NCBI GenBank assembly: GCA_934486965.1
Contig: CAKSQP010000088.1
Location: forward strand, 1-6,128
Length of the DNA stretch: 6,128 nt
Reading direction: 5' to 3'
Source of the DNA: an uncultured Eubacteriales bacterium
GTDB taxonomy: Bacteria > Bacillota > Clostridia > Oscillospirales > UBA644
Shown here piece after piece: positions 5,369-6,128 of the stretch (within the stretch, counting starts at the first letter, position 1; each line of letters begins with the position of its first letter). The notes under the pieces were generated by a model that was given only the letters and a program-made list of their open reading frames with translations, did no database searches and was not told where the DNA came from. The position numbers and the translations under genes were made by a program.

Positions 5369-5407
5369 ATGAAAAAATACATGTCGGGCTTCCGATGTCG
5401 GGGCTGA
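5369..5407 (+). CDS. Possible 12-residue second leader frame
   Basis: ATG at 5369-5371 preceded by AAGAGGGTG (5355-5363), a fair ribosome binding site, encoding MKKYMSGFRCRG and ending at TGA. It lies just past the terminator, 53 nt before cysK, and has one Cys codon. Its DNA includes an imperfect 14-nt repeat (ATGTCGGG at 5381 and 5395), and TGTCGG (5396-5401) can pair with CCGACA (5429-5434) upstream of the cysK binding site. It may be a second translated leader or simply chance; the support is weak. Confidence 0.25.
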   Translation: MKKYMSGFRCRG

Positions 5408-5460
5408 AAGACAAAAAAACAAAACAAACCGACAACATATATATAAAGGAGATAATAATT

Positions 5461-6128
5461 ATGGCACGCATTTATAAATCGGCAGACGAACTTATAGGAA
5501 AGACCCCCCTTCTCGAACTCACACACATTGAAAAAGAACTTTCGCTCAAAGCAAAAATTTTAGCAAAACTCGAATATTTCAATCCGGCAGGCTCTGTTAA
5601 AGACAGAATCGCAAAAGCGATGATAGACGACGCCGAAAAAGCGGGAAAACTCGTTCCCGATTCGGTAATAATCGAACCGACTTCCGGCAACACCGGAATA
5701 GGTCTTGCGGCTGTCGCCGCGGCAAGAGGCTACCGTATAATAATAGTAATGCCCGAAACGATGTCGGTAGAACGCCGCCAGTTGATGAAAGCATACGGCG
5801 CCGAACTTGTCCTTACAGAGGGCGCAAAGGGAATGAAAGGCGCTATCGCGAAAGCCGAGGAACTCGCCGCGGAAACTCCGAATTCCTTTATTCCGGGTCA
5901 GTTTGTAAACCCCGCAAACCCCAAGGCTCACTATGAAACGACGGGTCCCGAAATTTACGAAGACACCGACGGCAAAATCGACTTCTTTATTGCGGGCGTC
6001 GGCACCGGCGGAACCGTTACGGGAACAGGCAAATACCTCAAGGAAAAGAATCCCGATATCAAGGTCGTAGCCGTCGAACCCGCCTCCTCCCCCGTTCTTT
6101 CAAAAGGCGTTGCGGGAGCGCATAAAAT
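5461..6128 (+). CDS. cysK: Cysteine synthase A (O-acetylserine sulfhydrylase), 3' end cut off
   Basis: A PLP enzyme of the cytoplasm that makes L-cysteine and acetate from O-acetyl-L-serine and sulfide. The first 222 codons are present; roughly 85-90 residues of a typical 310-residue protein lie past the window edge. Visible motifs: the PLP-lysine K47 in NPAGSVKDR (41-49), the substrate-binding TSGNTG (74-79), GQFVNPANPKAHYETTGPEI (146-165), and the phosphate-binding glycine loop GVGTGGT (179-185). The reading frame is intact throughout. The start is clear, with AAAGGAG (5445-5451) 9 nt before the ATG. The neighbouring Cys-rich leader, terminator and palindrome fit a cysteine-biosynthesis gene. 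A role limited to cystathionine or O-phosphoserine chemistry is less likely, since the motifs and context are those of CysK, but paralogues cannot be fully excluded on a partial sequence. Confidence 0.95.
   Translation, partial: MARIYKSADELIGKTPLLELTHIEKELSLKAKILAKLEYFNPAGSVKDRIAKAMIDDAEKAGKLVPDSVIIEPTSGNTGIGLAAVAAARGYRIIIVMPETMSVERRQLMKAYGAELVLTEGAKGMKGAIAKAEELAAETPNSFIPGQFVNPANPKAHYETTGPEIYEDTDGKIDFFIAGVGTGGTVTGTGKYLKEKNPDIKVVAVEPASSPVLSKGVAGAHK

Noticed and set aside
5190..5460. A Cys T-box or SAM riboswitch as the cysK leader
   Set aside because: No T-box core sequence or specifier-loop layout and no SAM-riboswitch core could be found. The leader instead has a translated Cys-rich frame and a simple terminator.

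Overview
The window looks like a chromosomal segment of a low-to-moderate-GC Bacillota, most likely an uncultured or gut-type Clostridia. The reasons are the complete ctsR-mcsA-mcsB-clpC stress operon, a textbook CtsR heptamer operator, strong AAGGAG-type ribosome binding sites and simple sigma-A promoters. Species cannot be read from the sequence.

Layout. Positions 1-392 hold no convincing gene, only several hairpins, including two copies of a 28-nt hairpin element whose stems differ by compensatory changes. An intrinsic terminator (393-431) closes the minus-strand operon, which reads right to left: ctsR (4472-4927), mcsA (3959-4459), mcsB (2983-3966), clpC (496-2970). One promoter with a CtsR box just downstream of the predicted start drives it. 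A 150-bp AT-rich spacer separates this promoter from a divergent plus-strand unit. That unit has a near-consensus promoter (5159-5187), a palindrome at the predicted transcription start, a 23-residue peptide gene with six cysteines (5233-5304), a UUCG-capped intrinsic terminator (5325-5350), a second tiny reading frame, and the first 222 codons of cysK, cut by the window edge.

How the genes work together. CtsR represses the operon. McsA and McsB form the protein-arginine kinase that inactivates CtsR under stress and tags proteins for ClpC, which unfolds them into ClpP (not in the window). The divergent unit makes cysteine from O-acetylserine and sulfide. Its leader has the hallmarks of ribosome-mediated, cysteine-sensing transcription attenuation: a Cys-codon-rich peptide, a terminator 20 nt after its stop codon, and an alternative pairing that overlaps the stop codon and competes with the terminator stem. 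Together with the palindrome at the transcription start, this suggests two layers of control on cysK, and it is the most interesting signal here.
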